A stretch of DNA of 64,000 nt from Bacteroides stercoris ATCC 43183 (GTDB lineage Bacteria > Bacteroidota > Bacteroidia > Bacteroidales > Bacteroidaceae), in NCBI RefSeq assembly GCF_025147325.1, contig NZ_CP102262.1, forward strand, positions 2,914,001 to 2,978,000, read 5' to 3'. Both the position numbers and the translations under genes were made by a program. The notes under the pieces are model-generated. The model did no database searches and was not told where the DNA came from. It worked only from the letters and a program-made list of their open reading frames with translations. Shown in pieces: positions 45,696-55,488 of the stretch (the first letter of the stretch is position 1; each line of letters begins with the position of its first letter).

Positions 45696-47543
45696 ATGGA
45701 TAAAAACACCATCACAGGCCTTGTCTTGATAGCAATCCTGTTAGTCGGATTCAGCTTTCTGAGCCGTCCGAGCAAGGAGCAATTGGCTGCACAGCAACGC
45801 TATTACGACTCCATAGCCCAAGTACAACAACGCGAAGCTGACCTGAAAGCAAAGGCGGAAGCTGCCTTGGCCAATGACAAGGAGGAACAGACGGCAGACT
45901 CTACCGCTCTCTTCTTCAACGCTCTTCAGGGAACCGACTCACAGGTTACAATACAAAACAATCTGGCAGAGCTGACAGTTGCCACCAAGGGCGGACGTAT
46001 TTCGTCAGCTACGTTGAAAGAGTATATGGGACAGGACAAAAAGACACCTGTTACCCTATTCAGCGGTAACGATGCTTCCATGAACTTCCTTTTCTACAAC
46101 AAGAAGGAAACCATACAGACGGAAAACTACTATTTTTCGGTGGTGAACCGTACGGACAGCACCGTAACCATGCGTTTGGCGGCAGACAGCGCCAGCTATA
46201 TCGACTTTAAGTATGCCATGCACAATGACACCTATCTGGTAGACTTTACAATCGACGCCGTAGGTATGGCAAACAAGCTGGCAAACACCGACTATGTAGA
46301 CATCGAATGGTCGCAGCGTGCACGTCAGATAGAAAAGGGATATACGTATGAGAACCGCCTGGCGGAGTTGACCTATAAAATTACCGGAGACGGAACCGAT
46401 TACCTGTCTGCCGGCAAGAACGATGAGAAAGAAGTGGCAGAACGCCTGGACTGGATTGCTTTCAAGAACCAGTTCTTCTCTTCCGTATTCCTCGCCGATG
46501 CCAACTTTGAGAAGACGAAGCTGAACTCAAAGCTGGAGACACAGGGAAGCGGCTACATCAAGGATTACTCTGCCGAAATGAGCACTGCTTTCGACCCGAC
46601 CGGCAAGACTCCGACGCAACTGTTCTTCTACTTCGGTCCCAACCACTACAAAACGCTGACCGCGCTCGATAAAGGACGCGAGAACAAGTGGGAGCTCAAC
46701 CGCCTGGTATATCTGGGCTGGCCGTTAATCCGCTGGATAAACAAATGGTTCACCATCAACATCTTCGACTGGCTGTCCAGCTGGGGATTGAGCATGGGTA
46801 TCGTTCTGCTGCTGATGACATTGATTGTAAAAGCAGTGGTATTTCCCGCAACTTGGAAAACGTACATCTCCTCTGCCAAAATGCGTGTACTGAAACCGAA
46901 AATAGACGAAATAGGCAAGAAGTATCCCAAGCAGGAAGATGCCATGAAGAAACAGCAGGAAGTGATGGCGCTTTACAGCCAATACGGCGTGAGTCCGATG
47001 GGCGGCTGTCTGCCGATGCTGATTCAGTTCCCCATTCTAATGGCATTGTTTATGTTCGTGCCGAGTGCCATCGAGCTGCGCCAGCAAAGTTTCTTGTGGG
47101 CCGATGACTTGTCCACGTACGATGCGTTCATCAATTTCCCGTTCCATATTCCGTTCCTGGGCAGTCACCTCAGCCTTTTCTGCCTGCTGATGACAGTAAC
47201 GAATATCCTGAACACCAAATTTATGATGCAGCAGCAGGACACTGGCGCCAACCCGCAAATGGCAGCCATGAAATGGATGTCGTACCTGATGCCCGTTATG
47301 TTCCTGTTTATATTGAACGACTATCCTTCGGGACTGAACTACTACTACTTCATTTCGACGCTTGTCAGTGTGGTAACTACCATCATCATGCGCAAAATGA
47401 CGAATGAGGAAGCGCTTCTGGCACAACTGGAAGCGAACAGGAAAGACCCGAAGAAAATGAAAAAGACCGGCTTCGCTGCCCGCCTTGAAGCTATGCAGAA
47501 GCAACAGGAGCAGATGATGAAAGAAAAGCAGAACAGGAAATAA
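45696..47543 (+). CDS. yidC: Membrane protein insertase YidC
   Basis: 615 residues. An N-terminal membrane helix (about 5-20), a large periplasmic domain (about 85-345) and the conserved 60-kDa insertase domain from about 365: [57 protein letters not shown] and the terminal Lys/Gln-rich tail. It inserts membrane proteins alone or with Sec; it is needed for the Fo c subunit. Follows pyrG closely and ends at a strong terminator. Confidence 0.97.
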   Translation: MDKNTITGLVLIAILLVGFSFLSRPSKEQLAAQQRYYDSIAQVQQREADLKAKAEAALANDKEEQTADSTALFFNALQGTDSQVTIQNNLAELTVATKGGRISSATLKEYMGQDKKTPVTLFSGNDASMNFLFYNKKETIQTENYYFSVVNRTDSTVTMRLAADSASYIDFKYAMHNDTYLVDFTIDAVGMANKLANTDYVDIEWSQRARQIEKGYTYENRLAELTYKITGDGTDYLSAGKNDEKEVAERLDWIAFKNQFFSSVFLADANFEKTKLNSKLETQGSGYIKDYSAEMSTAFDPTGKTPTQLFFYFGPNHYKTLTALDKGRENKWELNRLVYLGWPLIRWINKWFTINIFDWLSSWGLSMGIVLLLMTLIVKAVVFPATWKTYISSAKMRVLKPKIDEIGKKYPKQEDAMKKQQEVMALYSQYGVSPMGGCLPMLIQFPILMALFMFVPSAIELRQQSFLWADDLSTYDAFINFPFHIPFLGSHLSLFCLLMTVTNILNTKFMMQQQDTGANPQMAAMKWMSYLMPVMFLFILNDYPSGLNYYYFISTLVSVVTTIIMRKMTNEEALLAQLEANRKDPKKMKKTGFAARLEAMQKQQEQMMKEKQNRK

Positions 47544-47571
47544 ACTTCCGTTCAAGATATTTTTTCAGAAG

Positions 47572-47616
47572 GAAGCCGGACAATGCACTTTGCCCGGCTT
47601 CCTTTTCCTTTTTTCG
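47572..47616 (+). terminator. Terminator after yidC
   Basis: GGAAGCCGG (47572-47580) pairs with CCGGCTTCC (47595-47603), with further CAA/TTG pairing inside, followed by a T-rich run to 47616. Confidence 0.85.
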
Positions 47617-47677
47617 AGTATATCAGTCTCCCCCAAAAAGAGTTATCGAATGTATCCCAAAAACCTATTTATCGAAT

Positions 47678-49009
47678 ATGCAGACTAAATACACCTACAA
47701 AGAAATCTGGCTTATAGCCTACCCTATTCTCATCAGCCTGCTCATGGAGCAGATGATCGGCATGACAGACACTGCCTTCCTGGGACGCGTGGGCGAGATA
47801 GAATTAGGAGCATCCGCCATTGCAGGTATCTTCTACATAGTAATGTTCATGGTGGCATTCGGTTTCAGTATCGGAGCGCAAATTCTGATAGCACGGCGCA
47901 ACGGCGAACAGCAATATAAAGAGATAGGCAACCTCTTCTACCAGGGAGTCTATTTCCAGTTGGGAATGGCAGCGGTTATGTTTGCCCTCTGTTACAGCTT
48001 CGCTCCGGTGATATTGAAACGGCTTGTCTCTTCCCAGCACATCTACGATGCGGCAATGAGCTACCTCAACTGGCGTGTCTTCGGATTCTTTTTCTCCTTT
48101 ACGGCAGTGATGTTCCGTGCGTTCTTTCTGGGAACGACACAGACCAAAACGCTGACGCTGAACTCAATCGTCATGGTATTGAGCAATGTCGTATTCAACT
48201 ACATCCTGATATTCGGAAAATTCGGAGTGCCGCAGCTCGGCATTGCCGGAGCCGCCATAGGCTCGTCGTTGGCGGAATTGGTGTCATTGATATTCTTCAT
48301 CCTCTACACCCGTCACCGCATCGACATCCGCAAGTACGGACTGGACAAAATACCGGGTATCCGCTGGAACATACTCAAACGCATGCTCAACGTCTCTTTC
48401 TGGACGATGGTACAGAACTTCCTGTCACTCTCCACGTGGTTCCTGCTCTTCCTCTACGTAGAGCATCTGGGAGAACGTTCGCTGGCCGTTACCAACATCA
48501 TCCGCAACGTATCGGGCATAATGTTCATGGTTATGATGGCATTCGCTTCAACCTGCGGGTCGCTTGTCAGCAACCTTATCGGAGCAGGACACACCGACTG
48601 CGTGCCTGGTACGATACGGCAGCATATCCGCATAGCCTATGCGTTCGTGTTGCCGCTTGCCGTGTTCTTTGCGCTGTGCCCCAAGCTGATACTGAGCGTG
48701 TACACGGATATGCCGGAACTGCAAGAGGCAGCCGTTCCCTCGCTTTGGGTACTTTGCTCCGCCTATCTGTTCCTCGTACCCGCCAACGTCTATTTCCAGT
48801 CCGTATCGGGCACCGGAAACACGCGTACTGCCCTGGCCCTGGAGATGATAACACTGGTGGTTTATACCTGCTACATCACATACATCGTAGCTTATCTGAA
48901 ACTGGACGTGGCATTTGCATGGACATCGGAAATTGTTTATTCCGTAGGAATCCTGGTGCTTTGCTATTTCTACATGAAGAAAGGGAAATGGAGTCTGAAG
49001 AAAATTTAA
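47678..49009 (+). CDS. MATE-family multidrug exporter
   Basis: 443 residues with about twelve hydrophobic segments in two similar halves. The start YKEIWLIAYPILISLLMEQM and MTDTAFLGRVGEIELGASAI are typical of the NorM/DinF-like MATE group, as are NVVFNYILIFGKFGVPQLG and AGAAIGSSLAEL. It exports cationic compounds by cation antiport; the substrate cannot be told from sequence. It lies between the yidC terminator and the S9 peptidase gene. Confidence 0.93.
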   Translation: MQTKYTYKEIWLIAYPILISLLMEQMIGMTDTAFLGRVGEIELGASAIAGIFYIVMFMVAFGFSIGAQILIARRNGEQQYKEIGNLFYQGVYFQLGMAAVMFALCYSFAPVILKRLVSSQHIYDAAMSYLNWRVFGFFFSFTAVMFRAFFLGTTQTKTLTLNSIVMVLSNVVFNYILIFGKFGVPQLGIAGAAIGSSLAELVSLIFFILYTRHRIDIRKYGLDKIPGIRWNILKRMLNVSFWTMVQNFLSLSTWFLLFLYVEHLGERSLAVTNIIRNVSGIMFMVMMAFASTCGSLVSNLIGAGHTDCVPGTIRQHIRIAYAFVLPLAVFFALCPKLILSVYTDMPELQEAAVPSLWVLCSAYLFLVPANVYFQSVSGTGNTRTALALEMITLVVYTCYITYIVAYLKLDVAFAWTSEIVYSVGILVLCYFYMKKGKWSLKKI

Positions 49010-49019
49010 ATTAATTTCC

Positions 49020-49027
49020 TATCTTCG
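49020..49027 (+). promoter_or_regulatory. Candidate -7 box before the S9 peptidase gene
   Basis: TATCTTCG (one change from TAnnTTTG), 27 bp before the ATG at 49054 and 11 bp after the MATE stop. Confidence 0.35.
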
Positions 49028-49053
49028 TTACCGAAATAAATCTTCAAACATAT

Positions 49054-51171
49054 ATGAAACAATCAAACCTATTATTTATGTCGGCAGCAATGATGTTGGC
49101 ATCCTGCGGCGAAACCAAAGACGCAGGACAGAACGGAACGCTTATCGAAAGATCGGATATAAAGATTGAAGGTAAGCGCATGACGCCCGAAGCGCTTTGG
49201 GCAATGGGCCGTATCGGCAGCGTAGCCGTATCGCCCGACGAGAAACAGATTGCTTACTCGGTAGCCTATTACAGCGTACCGGAAAACAAGAGCAACAACG
49301 AGTTGTTTGTCATGAATGCCGATGGCAGCAGCAACAGACAAATCACCCGCGACAGCTGGCAGGAAAGCCAACCCGTCTGGATTAAAGACGGCAAGAAAAT
49401 CGCTTTCCTCTGCAACGAAAGCGGCAGCAGCCAGGTGTGGGAGATGAACCCGGACGGTACGGAACGCAAACAGCTCACCCGGTACGAGGGAGACATCGAA
49501 GGATTCGCTTTCTCGCCCGACGGCAAGAAGCTGCTTTTCATTGCGCAGGTAAAAACCGTACAGAGCACCGCCGACAAGCATCCCGACCTGCCCAAGGCAA
49601 CCGGTATCATCGTTACCGACTTGATGTACAAGCATTGGGACGAATGGGTGACAACCGCTCCGCATCCCTTCGTTGCAGACTTCGACGGCAACGGCATCAG
49701 CAACGTACAGGATATTCTGGACGGCGAACCCTACGAAAGTCCGATGAAACCCTGGGGCGGTATCGAGCAACTGGCCTGGAGCCCTGCTTCGGACAAAGTG
49801 GCCTATACCTGCCGCAAAAAGACGGGACTGGCCTATGCCGTCTCCACCAATTCCGATATTTACATCTATGACCTTGCCACCGGGAAAACGGAAAACATCA
49901 CCGAAGAGAACAAAGGGTACGATACCAATCCCCAATATTCGCCCGACGGCAAGTACATAGCCTGGCAGAGCATGGAACGCGACGGCTACGAGGCAGACCT
50001 CAACCGCCTGTTCGTCATGAACCTTGCAACCGGAGAGAAGCGTTTCGTAAGCCACGCCTTCGAATCCAACGTAGATGCTTTCTTGTGGAACAAAGACTCG
50101 CAAAGCATATACTTCATCGGCGTATGGCACGGTGAAACGCAGATTTACAACATCGATCTTGCCGACAATGACAGTCTGAACCGGCTTACCGACGGCATGC
50201 ACGACTACGCCTCTCTTGCCCTTTGCGGTGACAAGCTCATTGCCAAGCGCCACTCCATGAGTATGGGAGATGAGATATATGCCGTAAACAACACACGCAA
50301 CGGCAATGCTTTCGCCGAGGCCGAGCAACTGACATTCGAGAACAAGCAAATCTACGACCAACTGGAGATGGGTAAAGTAGAGGCCCGCTGGATGACGACC
50401 ACCGACGGCAAGCAAATGCTGACCTGGGTTATCTACCCGCCCCAATTCGACCCGAACAAGAAGTACCCCACCCTGCTCTTCTGCGAGGGCGGACCTCAAA
50501 GCCCCGTCAGCCAGTTCTGGAGCTATCGCTGGAATTTCCAGATTATGGCTGCCAACGACTATATCATCGTAGCTCCCAACCGCCGCGGTCTTCCGGGCTT
50601 CGGTGTGGAGTGGAATGAAGCCATCAGCGGCGATTACGGCGGCCAGTGCATGAAAGACTACTTCACAGCCATCGACGAAATGGCAAAAGAACCGTTTGTC
50701 GACAAAGACCGCCTGGGTTGTGTAGGCGCCAGCTTCGGCGGCTTCTCCGTTTACTGGCTTGCCGGACATCACGACAAACGCTTCAAGGCATTCATCGCCC
50801 ACGACGGTATATTCAACATGGAAATGCAGTATCTGGAGACAGAGGAAAAATGGTTTGCCAACTGGGATATGGGCGGCGCATACTGGGAAAAGGACAACGC
50901 CACAGCCCAACGTACATTTGCCAACTCCCCCCACCTCTTCGTAGATAAATGGGACACCCCTATCCTCTGCATTCATGGCGAAAAGGATTTCCGCATCCTT
51001 GCCAACCAGGCAATGGCTGCCTTTGACGCCGCCGTAATGCGCGGTGTTCCTGCCGAACTGCTTATCTATCCCGATGAGAACCACTGGGTGCTGAAACCGC
51101 AAAACGGCGTTCTGTGGCAGCGCACATTCTTTGAATGGCTGGATAAGTGGCTGAAGCCTGCAAAACAATAA
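49054..51171 (+). CDS. S9-family prolyl oligopeptidase lipoprotein (DPP-like)
   Basis: 705 residues. A lipoprotein signal ends LASCGETKD (Cys18), so the enzyme is membrane-anchored. A TolB/WD-like beta-propeller (about 45-415) carries repeated SPDEK/SPDGK motifs (for example FSPDGKKLLFIAQ and YSPDGKYIAWQS). The alpha/beta-hydrolase domain has the nucleophile in GASFGGFSVYW (Ser about 562), Asp in HGEKDFRI (about 645) and His in DENHWVL (about 676). It cleaves short peptides after particular dipeptide ends, likely in the periplasm or on the surface, for peptide nutrition. Confidence 0.93.
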   Translation: MKQSNLLFMSAAMMLASCGETKDAGQNGTLIERSDIKIEGKRMTPEALWAMGRIGSVAVSPDEKQIAYSVAYYSVPENKSNNELFVMNADGSSNRQITRDSWQESQPVWIKDGKKIAFLCNESGSSQVWEMNPDGTERKQLTRYEGDIEGFAFSPDGKKLLFIAQVKTVQSTADKHPDLPKATGIIVTDLMYKHWDEWVTTAPHPFVADFDGNGISNVQDILDGEPYESPMKPWGGIEQLAWSPASDKVAYTCRKKTGLAYAVSTNSDIYIYDLATGKTENITEENKGYDTNPQYSPDGKYIAWQSMERDGYEADLNRLFVMNLATGEKRFVSHAFESNVDAFLWNKDSQSIYFIGVWHGETQIYNIDLADNDSLNRLTDGMHDYASLALCGDKLIAKRHSMSMGDEIYAVNNTRNGNAFAEAEQLTFENKQIYDQLEMGKVEARWMTTTDGKQMLTWVIYPPQFDPNKKYPTLLFCEGGPQSPVSQFWSYRWNFQIMAANDYIIVAPNRRGLPGFGVEWNEAISGDYGGQCMKDYFTAIDEMAKEPFVDKDRLGCVGASFGGFSVYWLAGHHDKRFKAFIAHDGIFNMEMQYLETEEKWFANWDMGGAYWEKDNATAQRTFANSPHLFVDKWDTPILCIHGEKDFRILANQAMAAFDAAVMRGVPAELLIYPDENHWVLKPQNGVLWQRTFFEWLDKWLKPAKQ

Positions 51172-51203
51172 AGAAAGCAGATAAAAAAGAATATGAAAAA
51201 AGA

Positions 51204-51247
51204 AAGCCGGCACATCGTTGCAGTGATGTTGCCGGCTTCTTTTTTTC
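51204..51247. terminator. Terminator between the S9 peptidase and PspC genes
   Basis: AAGCCGGC (51204-51211) pairs with GCCGGCTT (51231-51238), with inner CATC/GATG pairing, then a T-run to 51247. An A-rich stretch on the left supplies a T-run for the opposite strand, so it may serve both convergent genes. Confidence 0.8.
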
Positions 51248-51266
51248 TATGTCATGCCTCCGCTTG

Positions 51267-52373
51267 TCAGACCAGCACGCCCAATATCGGGAATGTCGCT
51301 CCCTGCATTGCGAAGCAGATGCCAAAGACACATGCACTTACAATCCAAAGAATGACCAATGTCCATTTCAGGCCGGAAACCATAGGCTGCCACTTGAATA
51401 TCTGGCTGAATATCATCCAAACGAGGCTTACCAACGGAATGCCCACTACCAGGATACCTGCAATATACATCACAATGGCCGATAACGGAGAAGCAGGCAA
51501 TACTACATTAAAAGTAGGGAACATCGAGATAAGTGCTGCCCCACCGCCGATGGCCACCATTACGGCAGCAAAAAGCAGGGCTACGAACACCACTCCGAAC
51601 ACAAACAGCAGCGGACTGCAGATGATAGCGAATATCACCAGGCAGATTTTAAGGAACAGCCCCACCACCATAACCAGGGCATCGCCCAGTTTCTGCAGGA
51701 AAGTGCGAGGCTTGTCGGACCTCATATAATCGTTCACACCGTTTGCCACCTTCTCAAAACCGCCGGTCACCGTCTTACCTATATTATCCACCGTAACCGC
51801 CTCGCCCCGCATACTCAGTTTCTCGGCTGCCGTGCGGGCTTCCGGAACGATTATCCAGCAAATGATATAGGCGGGTATCAGGAGCTTGAATCCGAAAATC
51901 ATGATTATTACAAGCACCAGACGCAACATCGTCACGTCCCAACCCCAATAGGCAGCCAATCCGCTCACCACACCGCCCAACATCTTATCGTCGGGATTGC
52001 GATAGAAATGGTGAGACACTTTCTCCGCAGTTGCGGAAGCGCCTGCACCTGTATTGCCGGCATGGTTGCTGCCGTCCCAACTGCCGCTTCCGGAAGCGGC
52101 ATCTCCTGCATCAGGCTCCAGTTCCTCCGGCTTTCCCATGCGGGCAATCACTTCTTCCACATAGGCAATGGTAATCACCTGCGAACCCGCAGCAAGCTTC
52201 TCCGTAAAAAGCTCGGAGATACGGCGTTCAATATCATCGATTATCTCGTCTGCACCGGCTTCCTTACGGAAATGTATCTTCAGGTTGCTTAAATAATTAT
52301 CCAAAAGGCGGTAGGCATCTTCATCGATATGAAAAACCGTTCCTCCTAAATTTACCGTTAATGTCTTTTTCAT
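51267..52373 (-). CDS. PspC-domain envelope stress membrane protein
   Basis: 368 residues from the ATG at 52373 (KKTLTVNLGGTVFHIDEDAY); an upstream frame extension crosses the spacer and was rejected. The first 90 residues form a helical domain seen in PadR-linked PspC proteins. The PspC segment (about 127-190, RNPDDKMLGGVVSGLAAYWG) has two membrane stretches; four more hydrophobic segments follow. PspC-like proteins respond to membrane stress. It lies 58 nt after the PadR regulator in one operon. Confidence 0.88.
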   Translation of the reverse strand: MKKTLTVNLGGTVFHIDEDAYRLLDNYLSNLKIHFRKEAGADEIIDDIERRISELFTEKLAAGSQVITIAYVEEVIARMGKPEELEPDAGDAASGSGSWDGSNHAGNTGAGASATAEKVSHHFYRNPDDKMLGGVVSGLAAYWGWDVTMLRLVLVIIMIFGFKLLIPAYIICWIIVPEARTAAEKLSMRGEAVTVDNIGKTVTGGFEKVANGVNDYMRSDKPRTFLQKLGDALVMVVGLFLKICLVIFAIICSPLLFVFGVVFVALLFAAVMVAIGGGAALISMFPTFNVVLPASPLSAIVMYIAGILVVGIPLVSLVWMIFSQIFKWQPMVSGLKWTLVILWIVSACVFGICFAMQGATFPILGVLV

Positions 52374-52431
52374 CGTTATATGTTTTTTATTTATTCTTTC
52401 ATTACTCTTCAATAGCCCAACATGCTTCACG

Positions 52432-52758
52432 CTAATTGTTGGCAATATGATTGACCGTATCGCTCAGTTCGCGCCAGGACACCTCCAGCTCACCCAGAAA
52501 AGCTTCTCCTTTTGCGGTCAGCCTATAGTATTTGCGAGGCGGTCCCTGCGTGGACTCTATCCATTCGTAACTCAGCAAATCATCGTTCTTCAAACGGGTG
52601 AGCAGCGGATAGAGCGTACCTTCCACCACAATGAGCCTCGCTTCCTTCAGTTTCTGTATAATATCCGAAGCATAAGCCGGCTCTTTATGGAGCAACAGCA
52701 TGATACAATATTCAAGCATGCCCTTGCGCATCTGCGACTTTACATTATTAACGTCCAT
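52432..52758 (-). CDS. PadR-family transcriptional regulator
   Basis: 108 residues, the short PadR form: MRKGMLEYCIMLLLHKEPAY, YASDIIQKLKEARLIVVEGT, then LYPLLTRLKNDDLLSYEW and PPRKYYRLTAKGEAFL, the winged-helix signature. It most likely represses its own operon with the PspC gene, and a matching 21-bp inverted repeat overlaps the promoter. The inducer is unknown; membrane stress is a guess from the partner. Confidence 0.93.
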   Translation of the reverse strand: MDVNNVKSQMRKGMLEYCIMLLLHKEPAYASDIIQKLKEARLIVVEGTLYPLLTRLKNDDLLSYEWIESTQGPPRKYYRLTAKGEAFLGELEVSWRELSDTVNHIANN

Positions 52759-52830
52759 AATTCGTATATGTTATTAAATGGTTTGACTATTTACAACAAA
52801 AAATGCCATACCTGCATCCTTTGTATGGCA

Positions 52831-52838
52831 CAAATATA
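52831..52838 (-). promoter_or_regulatory. -7 box of the padR / pspC operon
   Basis: Minus-strand TATATTTG (52838 to 52831), exact TAnnTTTG, 72 bp before the PadR ATG. The -33 position is covered by the candidate operator. Confidence 0.5.
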
Positions 52839-52850
52839 TGTATTATCTTA

Positions 52851-52871
52851 GTACCTTGTATTGCAAAGTAC
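52851..52871. promoter_or_regulatory. Candidate PadR operator
   Basis: GTACCTTG (52851-52858) and CAAAGTAC (52864-52871) form an inverted repeat (7 of 8) around TATTG, placed over the -33 region of the padR promoter. The half-site GTACCTT recurs once more at 52868-52874, in direct orientation. Confidence 0.5.
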
Positions 52872-53001
52872 CTTACATTAATATTATTTAAGAGTATATA
52901 TGACCGGAGAGCAATCCGGGCTGCGCCTGTCGCACCCGCAAAATTCCCGTTGATATGCCACAAATAATTGCAGTTTGGTTTCTGTTTGAAACAAAGTATG
53001 C

Positions 53002-53009
53002 TATATTTG
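53002..53009 (+). promoter_or_regulatory. -7 box before the GNAT gene
   Basis: TATATTTG, exact TAnnTTTG, 29 bp before the ATG at 53038. TTTG motifs lie upstream but at poor spacing. Confidence 0.45.
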
Positions 53010-53037
53010 CATCATATTAATATAAACGCAACAAAAC

Positions 53038-53541
53038 ATGTTTACCATCAGAAAAGCAACAAGCGCCGATTGCGGGTTAATCCATAAACTCGCCTGGCAG
53101 ATATTTCCCGAAACTTACAAAGAAATTCTTTCAAAAGAACAAATCGAATATATGATGGAATGGATGTACTCCTTAGAAAGCATCCGCCAACAGATGGAAG
53201 AAGAGGGACATGTGTACCTCATTGCCTGTGAGGAGTGCGAAGCGGCGGGTTATGTATCCGTACAGCAACAGGGAAAAGACCTGTTTCACCTGCAAAAGAT
53301 TTATGTGCTTCCTTATTATCAGGGCGCACACTGCGGGAGTTTCCTGTTTAGCGAAGCTGTGAAATACATCAGGGATGTGCATCCCGCCCCGTGCATCATG
53401 GAGCTGAACGTAAACCGCAACAACAAAGCGGTAGTTTTTTACGAGCACATGGGGATGAAGAAATCCAGAGAGGGAGATTTTCCGATAGGAAACGGATATT
53501 ATATGAACGACTACATCATGCAGTTGAAAATCGAAGAATAA
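53038..53541 (+). CDS. GNAT-family N-acetyltransferase
   Basis: 167 residues. The GNAT fold is clear: FTIRKATSADCGLIHKLAWQ at the start, the acetyl-CoA loop region around LQKIYVLPYYQGAHCGSFLF (about 90-110), and the C-terminal ELNVNRNNKAVVFYEHMGMK. The usual QxxGxG/A motif reads YQGAHCG. Substrate unknown; such proteins acetylate small amines or protein N-termini. Four 21-bp tandem repeats and a hairpin terminator follow its stop. Confidence 0.9.
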   Translation: MFTIRKATSADCGLIHKLAWQIFPETYKEILSKEQIEYMMEWMYSLESIRQQMEEEGHVYLIACEECEAAGYVSVQQQGKDLFHLQKIYVLPYYQGAHCGSFLFSEAVKYIRDVHPAPCIMELNVNRNNKAVVFYEHMGMKKSREGDFPIGNGYYMNDYIMQLKIEE

Positions 53542-53562
53542 GCAGCGGGCTGCATTATGGAA

Positions 53563-53646
53563 TCCAAAGGGCTACACTACGTTTCCAAAGGGCTACACTA
53601 CGTTTCCAAAGAGCTACATTACGTTTCTAAAGGGCTACATTATAAC
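53563..53646. repeat. Four 21-bp tandem repeats after the GNAT gene
   Basis: Units at 53563, 53584, 53605 and 53626, consensus TCCAAAGGGCTACACTACGTT. Units 1 and 2 are identical; 3 and 4 diverge at several positions. The core AAAGRGCTAYAYTACG is shared with the array at 3781-3843. The array begins 21 bp after the stop codon and ends 2 bp before a terminator. Confidence 0.85.
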
Positions 53647-53647
53647 T

Positions 53648-53685
53648 GTAAAGGTCAACTCTGCAATTCCAAAGTTGACCTTTAC
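53648..53685. terminator. Terminator between the GNAT and POT transporter genes
   Basis: GTAAAGGTCAACT (53648-53660) pairs perfectly with AGTTGACCTTTAC (53673-53685); GTTTTCTC follows on the plus strand. The two genes are convergent and the hairpin may serve both. Confidence 0.75.
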
Positions 53686-53695
53686 GTTTTCTCTA

Positions 53696-55258
53696 TTATT
53701 TCGCTACTCTCTCCAGCCATTTAACCATTGAGAGCATCACAATCATGGAAGCGCCCGTTGCACCCACGAAAACCAACCAGCATGCCCAGATTGGAACAGT
53801 GGTGTAAAGGATACCACCAACGAAAAGCAGCGAATTACCTACTGCCGTTGCAGCCAGCCAGCAACCCTGCATCAGACCCTGCAAATGAGGGGGAGCCACC
53901 TTGGACACGAAAGACAGTCCCAGCGGTGAGATGAATAACTCGGCAACCGTAAGGATGAAGTACAAACCTATCATAATCCACGGAGTCACACGGATGGCAT
54001 TGATTTCGGCGGCACTCATCGTGCTCAACGCATCTTTGGCAGGCAAAGTGAACGAGAATATCATCAGGAACACGTATGCCAGTGCCGCAATGCCCATACC
54101 GATGGCAATCTTCATCGGAGTGGACGGTTCTTTATCCTTTTTCTTCAATGCGCCGAACAGCCACATGATAAACGGAGTGAGGAATACCACAAAGAACGGG
54201 TTTACACACTGGAAGATTTCAGCACCCTTGATGCGGGTAAAGCCAAGGTCAATATCGATTACGCTCAAGTCTACATAGTCGCGTGCAAAGTAAGTCAGCG
54301 AATAACCGTTCTGGTGGAACGACAGCCAGAAGAAGATTACCACACCGAACACTGCGAACAGGGCATAAATACGCTGTTTGATTTCGGCTGCGCTCATCTT
54401 GATTTCTTCTTTGCTTACGGTAGCATTCTGTTCCTTGGCAGCTACAACCTTCTTTGCCGGGTCGGGGAAACGGTTCTTGTTGACCAGGTAGATTACCAAT
54501 GAAATCAACATGGCAACGATGGCAGCCATGAAAGCATATTGGAAACCGCGGTTAAACACATCCAGGTAGTTGTTGACAAACGCACCCATATCAGCCACAT
54601 GGCTGCCGTCGAGCGTAACCTTGTCTGCCAGAGCCGTAAGATTCTCCATAGCCTGGGGAGCCATCTTGTCGCCCTCTTTAAGGAATTGGTGACAAAGTTC
54701 GGGCAAAGTGGCATCATAGTCGAAGTTGTTGACCTTCAGCCACCAGTTGCGCACACCGATAGCAATCCACGGAGCGAAGAAACCGCCGATGTTAATGAAC
54801 ATGTAGAATATCTGGAAACCGGAGTCGCGCAGGCTTGAGTACTTGGGATCATCGTACATCTGACCCACCAATGCCTGAAGATTACCCTTGAACAGACCGT
54901 TACCGAAAGCAATGACCAGAAGTCCGAAACAAGTCAGTCCCAGGTAAAGTCCCATGCTGGGAACAGGCGTAGGAGTAGGAATGGCAATAATCAGATAACC
55001 CACCGCCATCATCACCAGACCGGCAAGGATAGTGCCTTTGAAGTTTTTAGTCTTATCGGCAATGATACCGCCTGCCAATGCCAGAATATAGATAGATGCA
55101 TAGAACGCGGAATAGATATATCCGGTAGTCGTTTCAGACAGCCCGAACTTCGCCGAGATAAACAGTGTAAGGATTGCCATCATAATATAGAAGCCGAAAC
55201 GCTCTCCCATATTAGCCAAAGCGGCAGCAATCAAACCATTAGGGTGCTTGCTAAACAT
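53696..55258 (-). CDS. POT/PTR2-family peptide transporter
   Basis: 520 residues with about 12-14 hydrophobic segments. The family start is visible: NMGERFGFYIMMAILTLFIS (the ExxERFxxY proton-coupling motif reads MGERFGFY), then YIYSAFYASIYILALAGGII and IAFGNGLFKGNLQALVGQMY, with a late TVAELFISPLGLSFVSKVAP. It imports di- and tripeptides with protons. Together with the S9 peptidase 2.5 kb away it would support peptide use, although the two are not in one operon. Confidence 0.94.
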   Translation of the reverse strand: MFSKHPNGLIAAALANMGERFGFYIMMAILTLFISAKFGLSETTTGYIYSAFYASIYILALAGGIIADKTKNFKGTILAGLVMMAVGYLIIAIPTPTPVPSMGLYLGLTCFGLLVIAFGNGLFKGNLQALVGQMYDDPKYSSLRDSGFQIFYMFINIGGFFAPWIAIGVRNWWLKVNNFDYDATLPELCHQFLKEGDKMAPQAMENLTALADKVTLDGSHVADMGAFVNNYLDVFNRGFQYAFMAAIVAMLISLVIYLVNKNRFPDPAKKVVAAKEQNATVSKEEIKMSAAEIKQRIYALFAVFGVVIFFWLSFHQNGYSLTYFARDYVDLSVIDIDLGFTRIKGAEIFQCVNPFFVVFLTPFIMWLFGALKKKDKEPSTPMKIAIGMGIAALAYVFLMIFSFTLPAKDALSTMSAAEINAIRVTPWIMIGLYFILTVAELFISPLGLSFVSKVAPPHLQGLMQGCWLAATAVGNSLLFVGGILYTTVPIWACWLVFVGATGASMIVMLSMVKWLERVAK

Positions 55259-55311
55259 AAAAATAAGTTTTTGTAAATTAGTAATTAGTATTAGTTTATT
55301 TATATTTTTTG

Positions 55312-55319
55312 CAAATATA
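55312..55319 (-). promoter_or_regulatory. -7 box of the POT transporter gene
   Basis: Minus-strand TATATTTG (55319 to 55312), exact TAnnTTTG, 54 bp before the ATG. Confidence 0.5.
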
Positions 55320-55488
55320 TACTTTTCATCGAGATTTCCGGTAAGAAAACGAAATATCTCTTGCCGGAAATCAGGTTTTTAATATCCCTTTCACGAAAAA
55401 AGCCGGAAAAAGCGTGTGAATAATTACACTATGACAATCTGTGCCGGAAAAAGCATTAAAGTCACATAATCCCTCATGCCTACACAAC

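Noticed and set aside
49072..51213. 713-residue minus-strand frame opposite the S9 peptidase gene
   Set aside because: Long antisense frame produced by codon bias; the plus strand has a lipobox, a propeller and a complete catalytic triad.
53563..53646. CRISPR array or peptide-coding repeat gene
   Set aside because: Direct head-to-tail 21-bp units without spacers; the frame through them continues from an out-of-frame stretch of the GNAT gene and has no credible start.
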